A stretch of 64,000 nt of DNA from [Clostridium] aerotolerans DSM 5434 (GCF_000687555.1 NZ_JHWJ01000001.1:496001-560000); one strand, 5' to 3'. Shown: positions 42,692-52,033, counted from the stretch's first letter. Numbers and translations: made by a program. The notes: generated from the sequence alone by a model not told the origin.

Positions 42692-44605
42692 ATGAATTAT
42701 AATCAAATAGCCAAAGATATCTTAACGAATGTTGGCGGTTCTGGTAACGTAAAAGGACTGACCCATTGTTTTACAAGATTACGATTTCAATTAAAAGATT
42801 CAAAAAGAGCAAATAAAGAAACCATCGAACATCTGGAAGGTGTCATCTCTGTTGTAGAGAGCGGAGGACAGTTCCAGGTAGTGTTGGGGACCAAAGTAAA
42901 CCAGGTCTATGATGCCATGGTTCCTATGTTATCCATAGATGAAACAACAGAAATCAGCGAAGAGAAGGTATCCATCTGGAACCGCATTCTGATTGCAGTT
43001 TCTGCTATGTTTACCCCTATGGTTCCTGCGATTGCAGCCTCTGGTCTTTTAAAGGGATTCCTTACCATAGCAAAGATTCTGGCAGCGAAACAAGGTGTGG
43101 ATATTACGGTAAATCAGACATACACGCTGATTATGGCTGGTACAGATGCCTTGTTCTATTTCATGCCTGTTATTTTAGCTTATACCAGTGCCAAGGTATT
43201 TAAAGCAAATGAATTTATTGCCATGGCTCTTGGCGGTACCATGTGTTACCCGTCAGTCGTAGCGTTGATGACTGGAAAAGATGTAGTGAGCATGTTTGGT
43301 GTTACCATCACCAAAGCAAGCTATGCTTCCTCTGTCATTCCGATTATCATTGGAGTTTTCATTCTTTCCTATGTGCAGAAATTTTTAGAAAAAGTAATTC
43401 CAGAAGTCTTAAAAATCATTCTGGTTCCTGGTCTGTCACTTCTTGTGATGCTTCCGGCAACTTTTATGGTATTTGGTCCCATTGGTATCTACATCGGTAA
43501 TGCAATCACCTTTGTTTACACTGGTATGATGAATTTAAGCCCGGCCATATGCGGTGCCTTTATCGGCGGTATGTGGTGTGTGTTTGTTATATTTGGAGCT
43601 CATAGAGCACTTCTTCCAATTGGTATTAACGATGTGGCTCAGTTCGGTCACCAGAATCTTCTGGCTTTCGCAGGCGCAGCCAACTTTTCACAGGGTGGAG
43701 CAGCCCTGGGTGTTATGTTAAAGACCAGGAATAAAGATTTAAAGACAGTAGCAGCATCAGCAGCAATATCCGCTTCCGTTTGCGGTATTACAGAACCTGC
43801 TATTTATGGATGTAACCTTCGATTAAAAAGACCGATGATTTATGCCATCATTTGCGGTGCCATTGGCGGAGCTATCATGGGCGTTGGCGGTGTATATGGT
43901 GATTCCTTTGCAAACAACGGAATTCTTACCTTTGCAACGTATGCGGCATTTGGTATGAAACCATTTGTATATTATCTGGTCGGTGTAGGCGTTTCCTTCT
44001 TTGGCGCTATGATACTTACTTACCTGTTTGGCTTTGATGAAATGGGAGATAAGAAAAAGAAAACAGAAGCAACAGCAGTGGCCCAGACCACAGAGTCAAA
44101 GACCGAGGTAGAAACAAAGAATAACGAATTAGATCCATCAGAAGCTGATTTATTCATATATTCACCCATTGAAGGTGAAGCTGTTTCCATGACAAAAGTA
44201 AACGATGAAGTATTTTCTTCTATGGCTTTAGGAAATGGAATTGCTATTATCCCGGAAAAAGGAGAGGTAGTAGCTCCGGAGGATTGTACCGTGACCTTAA
44301 TCTATCCAACCCTACATGCACTTGGCCTTATGCTGGATAATGGGGTAGAGATGATTATCCATGTTGGAATTAATACCGTTCAGTTAGAAGGAAAGCATTT
44401 TGAAAAGTTTGTAGAAGAAGGCAGCCATATTAAAAAAGGAACTAAGATTCTCTCTTTTGATATTGATGCCTTGAAAAAGGAAGGCTATGATACCATTGTT
44501 CCGATTATCGTAAGCAATACTCCTGTATTTCAGCAGGTTTCCGGAATGACTGGAAAAGGGGCTGATCTTCAGAAGTCCGTCATTGCCATCAAAAAAAATC
44601 AGTAA
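42692..44605 (+). CDS. bglF: Beta-glucoside-specific PTS enzyme IIBCA
   Basis: 637 residues from ATG 42692, with GAAAGGGG 9 bases upstream; the frame is open 23 codons further up. Domain order B-C-A: IIB with Cys26 in LTHCFTRLRF; IIC with eight to ten membrane segments and CGITEPAIYG; IIA with the phospho-His557 in MIIHVGINTVQLEGKHF. It imports and phosphorylates beta-glucosides such as salicin, arbutin or cellobiose. Operon: PTS, 6-phospho-beta-glucosidase, LicT, MFS. Confidence 0.93.
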   Translation: MNYNQIAKDILTNVGGSGNVKGLTHCFTRLRFQLKDSKRANKETIEHLEGVISVVESGGQFQVVLGTKVNQVYDAMVPMLSIDETTEISEEKVSIWNRILIAVSAMFTPMVPAIAASGLLKGFLTIAKILAAKQGVDITVNQTYTLIMAGTDALFYFMPVILAYTSAKVFKANEFIAMALGGTMCYPSVVALMTGKDVVSMFGVTITKASYASSVIPIIIGVFILSYVQKFLEKVIPEVLKIILVPGLSLLVMLPATFMVFGPIGIYIGNAITFVYTGMMNLSPAICGAFIGGMWCVFVIFGAHRALLPIGINDVAQFGHQNLLAFAGAANFSQGGAALGVMLKTRNKDLKTVAASAAISASVCGITEPAIYGCNLRLKRPMIYAIICGAIGGAIMGVGGVYGDSFANNGILTFATYAAFGMKPFVYYLVGVGVSFFGAMILTYLFGFDEMGDKKKKTEATAVAQTTESKTEVETKNNELDPSEADLFIYSPIEGEAVSMTKVNDEVFSSMALGNGIAIIPEKGEVVAPEDCTVTLIYPTLHALGLMLDNGVEMIIHVGINTVQLEGKHFEKFVEEGSHIKKGTKILSFDIDALKKEGYDTIVPIIVSNTPVFQQVSGMTGKGADLQKSVIAIKKNQ

Positions 44606-44617
44606 AGGAGTTTTAAT

Positions 44618-46042
44618 ATGAACAAGTTGAAAACGAAGTTTCCTGATCACTTTTTATGGGGAGCATCCTCATCTGCATTTCAGATTGAAGGTGGCTGGGA
44701 TGAAGGCGGAAAAGGACCTACGGTTGCAGATATAAACTCCTTTAAGCGTTCTCATCTACAGGCAGACAGTAAGGTTGCCAGCGATTTCTTCCATCACTGG
44801 AAAGAGGATATCGCTCTGATGAAAGAGATGGGACTTAATATTTACCGTTTTTCCATTGCCTGGGCAAGAATCATACCAGATGGCGACGGGGAAATCAATC
44901 AGACAGGAATTGATTTTTATAATGATGTCATTAACTGCCTGTTAGACAATGATATTCAGCCATTTATCACCTTATATCACTTTGATCTTCCCTATGCACT
45001 GGTTGAAAAGTACAATGGCTGGGAATCCAGAGATTGCGTAAAGGCATTTGAGCGCTATGCTAAAATCTGTTTTCAAACATTTGGTGACAGAGTGACCTAT
45101 TGGCAGGTTCATAACGAGCAAAACCTCATGGTCCGCGTGGATGAACGAGTGAACATTACCGCAGAAGGCAGCTGGGAGGCCGACCGCCAGAGAGCGCAGA
45201 TGGATTATCACATGTTCCTGGCTCATGCGCTTGCAGTGAAAGCGTGTCATTCCATCATTCCGGAAGGGAAAATCGGTCCGGCAGTATCTTCCACCTGTAC
45301 TTATCCGGAGAGTAACCGTCCGGAAGATGTATGGGCAGCCCGGTTAAATGACTGGTTTAAGACAGATTACTGCCTGGACATGCATTACTATGGCCAGTAT
45401 CCAGGGTATTACATGCGTTATCTGGAGGAGAGAAATATCGTTCCCATTATGATGCCGGAGGATGAGGAAATATTAAAGGATGCAAAGATGGATTTCATTG
45501 CCCTGAATTATTATCGAACTCTTTGCGTTAAGTATCTGCCTGCGGATGAAACTCATCCTGTAGGTGAGAGAGCGTTCCCGATCAATCAGGTTGATTTTGA
45601 CCAATATGGATATTTCCATCATCTGAAAAATGAGCATCTTGCTTCCAGTGAATACGGAGCACAGATTGACCCGCTAGGCCTTCGAACCGTATTAAATAAT
45701 TATCATCAAAAATATCATCTTCCTCTAATCGTTACAGAAAATGGACTGGGTACCGCCGACACCTTAACGGAAGACGGTAAGGTTCATGACGATTATCGAA
45801 TCGATTACTTGAGGGCTCATATTCTGGCTTGCAGCCAGGCAATAGAAGACGGAGTTGAGATGCTGGGTTATTCCCCATGGACCTTTATGGACCTTCTTAG
45901 CTCCCACGAGGGATTTAAGAAACGTTATGGTTTCATTTATATCAATCGTGACGATCATGACTTAAAAGATATGAGCCGTATCAAAAAAGACAGCTTTTAC
46001 TGGTATCAGCGGGTAATTGAAACGAACGGGGAAGAACTCTAA
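44618..46042 (+). CDS. 6-phospho-beta-glucosidase (GH1)
   Basis: 474 residues. Acid/base Glu167 in WQVHNEQN, nucleophile Glu374 in VTENG. HFLWGASSSAFQIEGGWDEGGKG at the N-terminus and SHEGFKKRYGFIYI near the end are GH1 blocks, the last one with the Ser/Lys/Tyr set that binds the 6-phosphate. It splits the phosphorylated disaccharide made by the PTS. AAAGGAG precedes the ATG; 12 bases separate it from the PTS gene. Confidence 0.92.
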   Translation: MNKLKTKFPDHFLWGASSSAFQIEGGWDEGGKGPTVADINSFKRSHLQADSKVASDFFHHWKEDIALMKEMGLNIYRFSIAWARIIPDGDGEINQTGIDFYNDVINCLLDNDIQPFITLYHFDLPYALVEKYNGWESRDCVKAFERYAKICFQTFGDRVTYWQVHNEQNLMVRVDERVNITAEGSWEADRQRAQMDYHMFLAHALAVKACHSIIPEGKIGPAVSSTCTYPESNRPEDVWAARLNDWFKTDYCLDMHYYGQYPGYYMRYLEERNIVPIMMPEDEEILKDAKMDFIALNYYRTLCVKYLPADETHPVGERAFPINQVDFDQYGYFHHLKNEHLASSEYGAQIDPLGLRTVLNNYHQKYHLPLIVTENGLGTADTLTEDGKVHDDYRIDYLRAHILACSQAIEDGVEMLGYSPWTFMDLLSSHEGFKKRYGFIYINRDDHDLKDMSRIKKDSFYWYQRVIETNGEEL

Positions 46043-46064
46043 ATAACAGAAATGGGGTTTGGTT

Positions 46065-46922
46065 ATGAGGGTTGTTAAGGTAATGAATAATTCTCTGCTG
46101 CTGGCGCTTGACGACAGCGGCAGAGAAGTGATCCTGATGGGAAAGGGAATTGGATTTAATAAATCCATCGGACACCATTTAAAAAGTGAAGACATTGAGA
46201 AAGTGTTTGTCTTAAAGGACCGGTCCATTTCAAAGAATATCATCCGTCTTGCATCTGAAATTGACAGTACTTATTTTGAACTGGCAAAGCAGGTGATTGA
46301 CCATGCCATAGAAGCCTATGGCATGGTTTTAATGGAGCACATTTATCTGGGGCTGACGGACCATCTTTCTTTTGCTGTAAAAAGATATCATGAGGGGATT
46401 TTAATACAGAATTTTTATACACAGACATTAAAGCGCTTTAATCCAAAAGAATTCCAGGTCGGATTATATGCCCTGCAGCTTGTGAGGGAGCAGCTGCATG
46501 TGGACTTACCCCAGGATGAGGCCGGCAACATTGCCTTTCATTTTATCAATGCCCAAACAAATAACTCTGATAGCACTGACAACCAGACCATATTTGAAAC
46601 CGTTCAAGGAATTTTAGATATTGTGAAATATAACTTCTCCATTATTTACAATGAAGAGGGGATCGGTTATACCCGTTTCGTCACTCATTTGCGGCTCTTT
46701 GCACAACGGCTTGTCAATGGCAGTCAGGATTTATATGATTATGAGGATTCTTTTTATACTCATGTCATTGAAAGCTGTCCAAGGGAGTACGACTGTGTGA
46801 AAAAAATTGGGATCTTTATTCAGGAAAAATTTGATTCCAGACTGTCCAGACAGGAAGAAATGTACTTAACGGTCCATATTCATCGGATATTGGAGGAATA
46901 CTCTCAGCAGAACAGGAAATGA
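46065..46922 (+). CDS. licT: LicT/BglG-family transcription antiterminator
   Basis: 285 residues from ATG 46065; a TTG two codons earlier is the only alternative. Residues 1-55 are the CAT RNA-binding domain (MRVVKVMNNSLLLALDDSG, GKGIGFNK), followed by two PRD regulatory domains with His residues in DHLSFAVKR and NIAFHFINAQ (PRD1) and YLTVHIHRI (PRD2). The PTS phosphorylates these to set activity. It should bind the RAT at 42534 and allow transcription of its own operon when beta-glucoside is present. Confidence 0.93.
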   Translation: MRVVKVMNNSLLLALDDSGREVILMGKGIGFNKSIGHHLKSEDIEKVFVLKDRSISKNIIRLASEIDSTYFELAKQVIDHAIEAYGMVLMEHIYLGLTDHLSFAVKRYHEGILIQNFYTQTLKRFNPKEFQVGLYALQLVREQLHVDLPQDEAGNIAFHFINAQTNNSDSTDNQTIFETVQGILDIVKYNFSIIYNEEGIGYTRFVTHLRLFAQRLVNGSQDLYDYEDSFYTHVIESCPREYDCVKKIGIFIQEKFDSRLSRQEEMYLTVHIHRILEEYSQQNRK

Positions 46923-48112
46923 AGGGACACAAATTGAATGAACAAACTTTTACTGGCAAACAGGAAATCCGTTTTCTTGCTATGGTTTCCCTCTTTTGGT
47001 TTGCGCAGTACATATACATTCCCTATCAAACGACTTATCTGACTTTTTTAGGTGTCAGCAGTGCATTTACCGGAATGGTCTTAGGCGCTTATGGGATTAC
47101 CCAGCTGGTATTTCGGCTTCCCATAGGACTCTGTGCAGATTCCATCGGAAGGCATAAATGTTTCATTATGGCAGGAACGTGTTTTTCCGGTCTTGCCTCC
47201 TTGTTTCGGATATTCTGGGGCAATGGGATGGGATTTTTAGCAGCAAATCTCTTTTCAGGCCTTGCTTCGGCCATGTGGATATCTTTTATGGTGTTTTACA
47301 CCAATCACTTTTCAAACAAAAACCAGCAGGAAGCCACCAGCAGGATCGTAATGTTTAATAACCTTGGCATGCTCGTTGGTTTTCTGTTAAGTACCATTGG
47401 CTACAGCAGAATCGGGATGAAGGGGATCTGCATTCTCAGCGTGTGTGCCGGACTGCTAGCCTTTGTTCTCTCGCTTCAAATTAAAGAACCATGTAAAAAG
47501 ACTGGAGAGGCTGATATAAAAGACCTTCTCTCAGTGTGTAAGTTGAAACGGTTATGGTTATTTTCCATACTTGCTCTCATTCAGCAGGGCATTCAGCTTA
47601 CGACGGTAATGTCATTTACAAATCAGATCCTAAAAGACCTTGGAGCTTCCAACGGGCTTGTTGGATTATCTTCTATCATATATATGGTTTCAGCAGTGGG
47701 GTTTGCCGCTTTTGCTTCCACCTTTCTCTGTTGCAGGAAAGGCCCCAGATTCTGGATACCTATCGTCTTTGTCATTGTATCTGTATACTGTATCCTGGTA
47801 CCGTCGGCAAATAAAATCTCAGAGCTTTTATTCCTGCAGATACTGCCTGGAATGTCTACCGGTATTTTGTTTTCTTATCTTAATTCTGAGGCAATGTGTG
47901 GAATTCCATTGGAAAAGCGTTCCACAGCCATGGGGCTTTTTCAGGCAGTATATGCCATTGGTATGACTACATTTCCAATCTTTACGGGAGCCCTGGCCTC
48001 TGTTTTTAGTATCCATTTCGGTTATCTGGTGCTGGCAGGGATTTCTCTCATAGGTACTGTGGTATCTACGGTATACTATATCAATAGAAGCAGAACTGAA
48101 AGAAAGTGTTAA
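46919..48112 (+). CDS. MFS transporter in the beta-glucoside operon
   Basis: 397 residues and twelve membrane segments. RLPIGLCADSIGRHKCFIM near residue 66 is MFS motif A. Starts within the stop of licT (ATGA), so it is translationally coupled. Its role is unclear because the PTS already imports beta-glucosides; it could take up the free disaccharide or remove the aglycone released from aromatic glucosides. That is inference. Confidence 0.8.
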   Translation: MKGHKLNEQTFTGKQEIRFLAMVSLFWFAQYIYIPYQTTYLTFLGVSSAFTGMVLGAYGITQLVFRLPIGLCADSIGRHKCFIMAGTCFSGLASLFRIFWGNGMGFLAANLFSGLASAMWISFMVFYTNHFSNKNQQEATSRIVMFNNLGMLVGFLLSTIGYSRIGMKGICILSVCAGLLAFVLSLQIKEPCKKTGEADIKDLLSVCKLKRLWLFSILALIQQGIQLTTVMSFTNQILKDLGASNGLVGLSSIIYMVSAVGFAAFASTFLCCRKGPRFWIPIVFVIVSVYCILVPSANKISELLFLQILPGMSTGILFSYLNSEAMCGIPLEKRSTAMGLFQAVYAIGMTTFPIFTGALASVFSIHFGYLVLAGISLIGTVVSTVYYINRSRTERKC

Positions 48113-48174
48113 GAGGCTTTAACGAAACAAATCTGTAATGACTAATAGCATAAAAATATAATACCTCTTACTGG

Positions 48175-48233
48175 AAAATACGTCTTGAACAGAATTCCGC
48201 ACTACGCTGGAAGCTGGTCAAGACGTATTTTTA
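48175..48233. terminator. Bidirectional terminator
   Basis: AAAATACGTCTTGA (48175-48188) pairs with TCAAGACGTATTTT (48218-48231), with T runs at both ends. It lies between the beta-glucoside operon and the convergent protease gene. Confidence 0.8.
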
Positions 48234-48285
48234 TTGCTTGATATTGTAAAGAGCTATTAAGTAACAGCCCATCAGGTCTCTGACT

Positions 48286-49959
48286 TTAAACAACGGAAAG
48301 CCGTTCAAATATATGATAAATATCCACCTGGCCATATCCCCAGATGTTGTTGGGGTATTGATAAAGATCATTTCTTCTTGCGCCTCGGATAATCATACGA
48401 TTAACCTGCAGACCAGTCATTTCTGTATAATTTCCCCGGGCAAACCCCCATTCCATTACCATGGCGGCAACGCCGGTGGCATGGGCACAGGCAGCGCCTG
48501 AACCGGTCAGGGTGCCATACTGGTTACCTGGAATGGCACAGGGGATTCGGTAACCAGGAGCAGCTATATCTGGAACTACATCACCAAATCTGGTATAGCC
48601 TCTTCCCGACTCTTCCAGGATCAAGTCGAAAAACTGATTGTAGGCGGCTACCGTAAGAGGATTCTTTGAGTTTCCAGGCGAAGTGATGGTGGTATTCGGT
48701 GTTGAAATCTGAAAATAGGTTTTATTGGTTATGAGATTACCGGAGGGAAGCCAGGCGTGAACAAAAAAAGGCTCGTTTTCCATGCTGTGGATTTTTAGCA
48801 GCCATGGTCCTGGTATAGGATTTTCAAAGCGAGCTAAAATCACTTGATCCCCAGTCTCTCCATCCATATCTATGTTATTGACCCAGACGCATGAATTGTC
48901 CGCGATAAGCTGATATTTTTCGCATCGGTTAAGGGAGGGAGGCCTTCCTTCCAGAAATTCCCCGTTAGGTGAAACAATATCCAGGGTAATTCTTCCGGGC
49001 GGAAACGGCCAGATTTCCATAGAAAACCTCTTATCCTGTTCTCCTACGTTTAAATAAAATTCATTTTCAAAGGGAGGGGAAGTGATGTTGTGGTAATAAT
49101 GGCGGCGTTTATCTGCTTCATTCCCTGCTGCTACAGTTACATTGGTTCTCTGGAGATTTACAATGCTGTCTATATAACTAGACAGGGCACTTCTTCCTCC
49201 ATGACCTCCCTGGCTGCTGCCAAGAGCAATACAAATAATAACTGGGCGGCTTAATTGCCGGGCAAGAGAAAGTAAAAAACGGATTCCCAGCATGATATCG
49301 GATTCTTGATAACACAAGGCATCTTCTGGTACTGCAAAGATATCCTTTAAGCTTTTTTTTGCCTCTTTCAGCTTTACAACAGCCAGTTTTGTCTGGGGCG
49401 CTACTCCCATAAAGGAATGTTCCTGATTGGGGGTGCCGGAAATAATGCTGGCGATTGCCGTTCCATGACCATGAGTGTCAACGCTTGGAACAATGCTTAA
49501 GGGTGCGGTAGACATTAAAGCAGTATCAATGTTGGTTTTTGTATAGACGGAACCGAATTCAAAGCCTTTTGGAGGCGTTCCGTTTTGATCGGTCTGATCC
49601 CAGATAGAGAGAATCCGGCTGGAGCCATCGTGATTACGAAAGGCAGGGTGTTGATAATCAATCCCTGTATCAATAATTCCGATGATAATTCCCAGGCCAA
49701 ATAAATTCAGGCCAGGTTCTCTTTGGATGCTTCCAATTCCGGATTTTTCTACACTCACCTTAGAAGCCAGAGTATAAAGAGAGGGGAAACTGCTGTAAGG
49801 ATAGATTCCAAGATCACAGGCATTCATTTGGCTTCTATGCAAGTGGAGAAGAGAGTGCTTATCGTTAATCATCGTTACATTGCCTTTGTCAACCGATTCG
49901 GGAATCAGGGCATTGCTTATGATTAAATCATAATATTCATTGTCCAAAATTTTTTGCAT
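48286..49959 (-). CDS. Csp-like S8 subtilase, probable pseudoprotease
   Basis: 557 residues with the clostridial S8 layout: N-terminal prodomain-like 80 residues, catalytic core, a jelly-roll insert (about 295-420) and the core C-terminus. Asp97 (IIDTGIDY), His165 (DTHGHGTAIAS) and the oxyanion Asn280 (AAGNE) are present, but the nucleophile segment reads TGSGAACAHATG where TGTSxAAAHxAG is normal, so Gly488 (codon at 48498-48496) replaces Ser. No signal peptide. Csp proteins act in spore germination, and CspC of C. difficile is a known non-catalytic member; a similar scaffold or sensor role is possible here. Confidence 0.82.
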   Translation of the reverse strand: MQKILDNEYYDLIISNALIPESVDKGNVTMINDKHSLLHLHRSQMNACDLGIYPYSSFPSLYTLASKVSVEKSGIGSIQREPGLNLFGLGIIIGIIDTGIDYQHPAFRNHDGSSRILSIWDQTDQNGTPPKGFEFGSVYTKTNIDTALMSTAPLSIVPSVDTHGHGTAIASIISGTPNQEHSFMGVAPQTKLAVVKLKEAKKSLKDIFAVPEDALCYQESDIMLGIRFLLSLARQLSRPVIICIALGSSQGGHGGRSALSSYIDSIVNLQRTNVTVAAGNEADKRRHYYHNITSPPFENEFYLNVGEQDKRFSMEIWPFPPGRITLDIVSPNGEFLEGRPPSLNRCEKYQLIADNSCVWVNNIDMDGETGDQVILARFENPIPGPWLLKIHSMENEPFFVHAWLPSGNLITNKTYFQISTPNTTITSPGNSKNPLTVAAYNQFFDLILEESGRGYTRFGDVVPDIAAPGYRIPCAIPGNQYGTLTGSGAACAHATGVAAMVMEWGFARGNYTEMTGLQVNRMIIRGARRNDLYQYPNNIWGYGQVDIYHIFERLSVV

Positions 49960-50086
49960 GAATTGCCTCCTGTGCCTTACAAGGCAAAGTATATGTATAA
50001 TAGTATGCAGGGGGTGCGTGGGGTTTGCATAAAACTGATATTATAAGAGACGAAACGGTAAAATGTGCAAAAATAAAAAATAATGA

Positions 50087-50115
50087 TTGCTTTTTTCATC
50101 AATTGGAACTATAAT
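50087..50115 (+). promoter_or_regulatory. Promoter of the TetR operon
   Basis: TTGCTT (50087-50092), 17 bases, TATAAT (50110-50115), so the transcript starts near 50122, about 26 bases before the TetR start codon. Confidence 0.65.
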
Positions 50116-50127
50116 GAGTACACACTC

Positions 50128-50145
50128 AATGAATGGTTGGTCATT
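50128..50145. promoter_or_regulatory. Probable TetR autoregulatory operator
   Basis: AATGAATGGTTGGTCATT is an imperfect palindrome at about +6 to +23, between promoter and start codon, where TetR proteins usually bind. Assignment is by position and shape. Confidence 0.5.
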
Positions 50146-50147
50146 AT

Positions 50148-50729
50148 ATGAAATCAAAAAGACAGATACAAAAAGAGAATACGAGGCAGAAGATACTGGA
50201 TACGGCATATCGGGTATATATGGAGCAGGGGTTTGGCGCGCCGACCGCTGAGATAGCAAGAGAAGCGGGCGTTTCTCACGGTTCTGTATTTTCCCACTTT
50301 CAGTCGTTGAATGAACTGCTGGAATGCCTGATCGAAGGTTTTGGCACATCTCTTGCCTTGGAGATTCGAAGGCTTGCAGAGGAAAGCGGGAGTGTGGAAG
50401 AGCTTCTGGAGATGCATCTGGTAATTTTAAGCCGTCATGAGGAATTTTATACCCGGCTCATGACAGAAAGAAGTCTGCTTCCAAAAGAAGTGCAATATAC
50501 CTTTGCCAATACCCAGACTACCATTGCCCATCATTTTAGCCGTATTTTTGAGGAGGAAATAAACAAAGGGACCATTAAGGATATTCCTACCCATATGCTT
50601 TATTCCACATGGCTTGGGATGATTCACTATTATTTATGGAATAAAGATTTTTTTGCGCCCCAAGGCCCGGTAATCAGCCGTTACTCCAGGGAATTAAAAG
50701 ATACCTTTCTAACGCTGATAAGATGTTAA
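50148..50729 (+). CDS. TetR-family regulator
   Basis: 193 residues. Residues 5-52 form the TetR helix-turn-helix (TRQKILDTAYRVYMEQGF, TAEIAREAGVSHGSVFSHF). The rest is a helical ligand-binding domain. No ribosome site precedes ATG 50148 or the in-frame ATG at 50133; I choose the former by family length. The stop lies just inside the next gene's upstream region, making an operon with a zinc-ribbon protein and an AhpD-like protein, its probable targets. Confidence 0.82.
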   Translation: MKSKRQIQKENTRQKILDTAYRVYMEQGFGAPTAEIAREAGVSHGSVFSHFQSLNELLECLIEGFGTSLALEIRRLAEESGSVEELLEMHLVILSRHEEFYTRLMTERSLLPKEVQYTFANTQTTIAHHFSRIFEEEINKGTIKDIPTHMLYSTWLGMIHYYLWNKDFFAPQGPVISRYSRELKDTFLTLIRC

Positions 50730-50743
50730 CAGGAGGAAATAGG

Positions 50744-50986
50744 ATGAAGATATGTATCGCTTGTGGAATGCCTATGGAAAATGCTTCTGATTTTCCAGGA
50801 GGCGATATGGATAAGGATTATTGTGTTCATTGTGCAAGACCAGATGGGACCATGCAGTCATTTGAAGAGAAAAAAGCAAGCACAGTTGGTTTTATAATGA
50901 AAACCCAGGGATTTGATGAATCTGCAGCCATTGAGATTGCGTTAAACGGCATGAAAAAGCTGCCAGCCTGGAAGCATTGCTTCTAG
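50744..50986 (+). CDS. Small zinc-ribbon protein
   Basis: 80 residues from ATG 50744, with AGGAGG 8 bases upstream. CIACGMPM and YCVHCARPDG supply four Cys of a zinc ribbon; FPGGDMDKDYC between them is a recurring block in this family of short proteins, often found beside TetR or AraC regulators. The C-terminal 45 residues are helical. Function is not known; a redox or metal role is possible. Confidence 0.7.
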   Translation: MKICIACGMPMENASDFPGGDMDKDYCVHCARPDGTMQSFEEKKASTVGFIMKTQGFDESAAIEIALNGMKKLPAWKHCF

Positions 50987-51017
50987 GGGTAGGAGATCAT
51001 AGAGAGGAGAATTTATT

Positions 51018-51332
51018 ATGCAGGTAAGTAATGCATTTCAGACATTTCAAGAGGAGGCACCAGAGGTTCATAAAGCATGGATGGAGACCATTCAGAAATT
51101 AGATGCAGCAAGCGCTCTGGACAAAAAGACAGAGGAGTTAGCCTATATCGCAGTGATGGCGGCTGTAAAGCTGGATAGCGGTATCCCCTTCCACGTGCAG
51201 ATGGCAAAAGCTCACGGCGCTACGAGAGAAGAGATCATAAGCAGCGTAATGGTTGGGCTTCCGGCCGTAGGCAATACAGTGATACATTCTCTTCCCATCG
51301 CATTAAAAGCCTTTGATGGAGAAGGTAAATAA
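51018..51332 (+). CDS. Carboxymuconolactone decarboxylase/AhpD-like protein without the Cys pair
   Basis: 104 residues, the usual size of single-domain CMD proteins. KKTEELAYIAVMAAVKL and HVQMAKAHGATREEIISSVMVGLPA match the fold, but the segment that carries CxxC in peroxidase-type AhpD reads DSGIPFH, with no Cys in the whole protein. It therefore should not have alkylhydroperoxidase activity of the AhpD type. GAGAGGAG lies upstream. Last gene of the TetR operon. Confidence 0.75.
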   Translation: MQVSNAFQTFQEEAPEVHKAWMETIQKLDAASALDKKTEELAYIAVMAAVKLDSGIPFHVQMAKAHGATREEIISSVMVGLPAVGNTVIHSLPIALKAFDGEGK

Positions 51333-51339
51333 AAAAATT

Positions 51340-51392
51340 CCCCCTTATGCTTCGGTTTAATCAGAAAAAGCCGAAACGTAAGGGGGTTCTTT
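51340..51392. terminator. Bidirectional terminator
   Basis: CCCCCTTATGCTTCGG (51340-51355) pairs with CCGAAACGTAAGGGGG (51371-51386) with two wobbles, with A and T runs outside. It separates the TetR operon from the convergent nitroreductase gene. Confidence 0.82.
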
Positions 51393-51397
51393 TTGAA

Positions 51398-51949
51398 TTA
51401 TTTGTTAGAGGCTTTTCCTTCCTGAATGCCCTCAAAGGAGTTGTAGAAAACAGTGTGCTCCATCTCATATCTGGTTCCATGGAGCTGATGAGGGACACAG
51501 TCTTCTCTGGGATATCCCAGAGGAAGTAGTGCGACTGGAATAAGATAATCAGGGATTTGAAAAGCAGACCGAATCGCTTCCGGATCAAAATGTCCTACCC
51601 AGGTAGTGCCAAGTCCCAGAGCAGCAGCCTGGAGCATCATCTGAGTGGTTACAATGCTGGCATCCACCACACCCATATCTTCCTTATCATAGGACCGCTT
51701 CCAGCTCGCTGTCTTATCGTAGCATACCAGAAGTGCCATGGGAGCATAAAAATGATAAACCGTACATGATTTTAATTGTTCCAGATTTTCTTCACTATCA
51801 ATGACAAGAATCCTTTGAGGTTGAAAATTAACAGCGGTAGGAGCGAGTCTTCCTGCTTCCAGTATTAAATCCAGCGTTTCCTTTTCCACTTTCTTGTTAC
51901 TGAATTTTCTCACAGAGTAACGTTCTTTGACCAGTTCTAAGAAATCCAT
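51398..51949 (-). CDS. Nitroreductase-family FMN protein
   Basis: 183 residues. ERYSVRKFSNKKV at the N-terminus binds the FMN phosphate; EAGRLAPTAVNFQPQRILVI and AAALGLGTTWVGHF are the other family blocks. It reduces nitro-aromatics, quinones or similar compounds with NAD(P)H. GGAGAGGAAAAT precedes the ATG on the minus strand. It is monocistronic, downstream of cellobiose phosphorylase but separated from it by a terminator. Confidence 0.85.
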   Translation of the reverse strand: MDFLELVKERYSVRKFSNKKVEKETLDLILEAGRLAPTAVNFQPQRILVIDSEENLEQLKSCTVYHFYAPMALLVCYDKTASWKRSYDKEDMGVVDASIVTTQMMLQAAALGLGTTWVGHFDPEAIRSAFQIPDYLIPVALLPLGYPREDCVPHQLHGTRYEMEHTVFYNSFEGIQEGKASNK

Positions 51950-52001
51950 ATTTTCCTCTCCTTACAGATTTTTCTAGTTATTATATCATGAAATTTAAAA
52001 A

Positions 52002-52028
52002 AGGGCAAAGCCGTAATGACCTTGCCCT
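52002..52028 (-). terminator. Terminator of the cellobiose phosphorylase gene
   Basis: On the minus strand AGGGCAA (52028-52022) pairs with TTGCCCT (52008-52002), followed by TTTTTAAATTT. Confidence 0.7.
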
Positions 52029-52033
52029 GAGAC

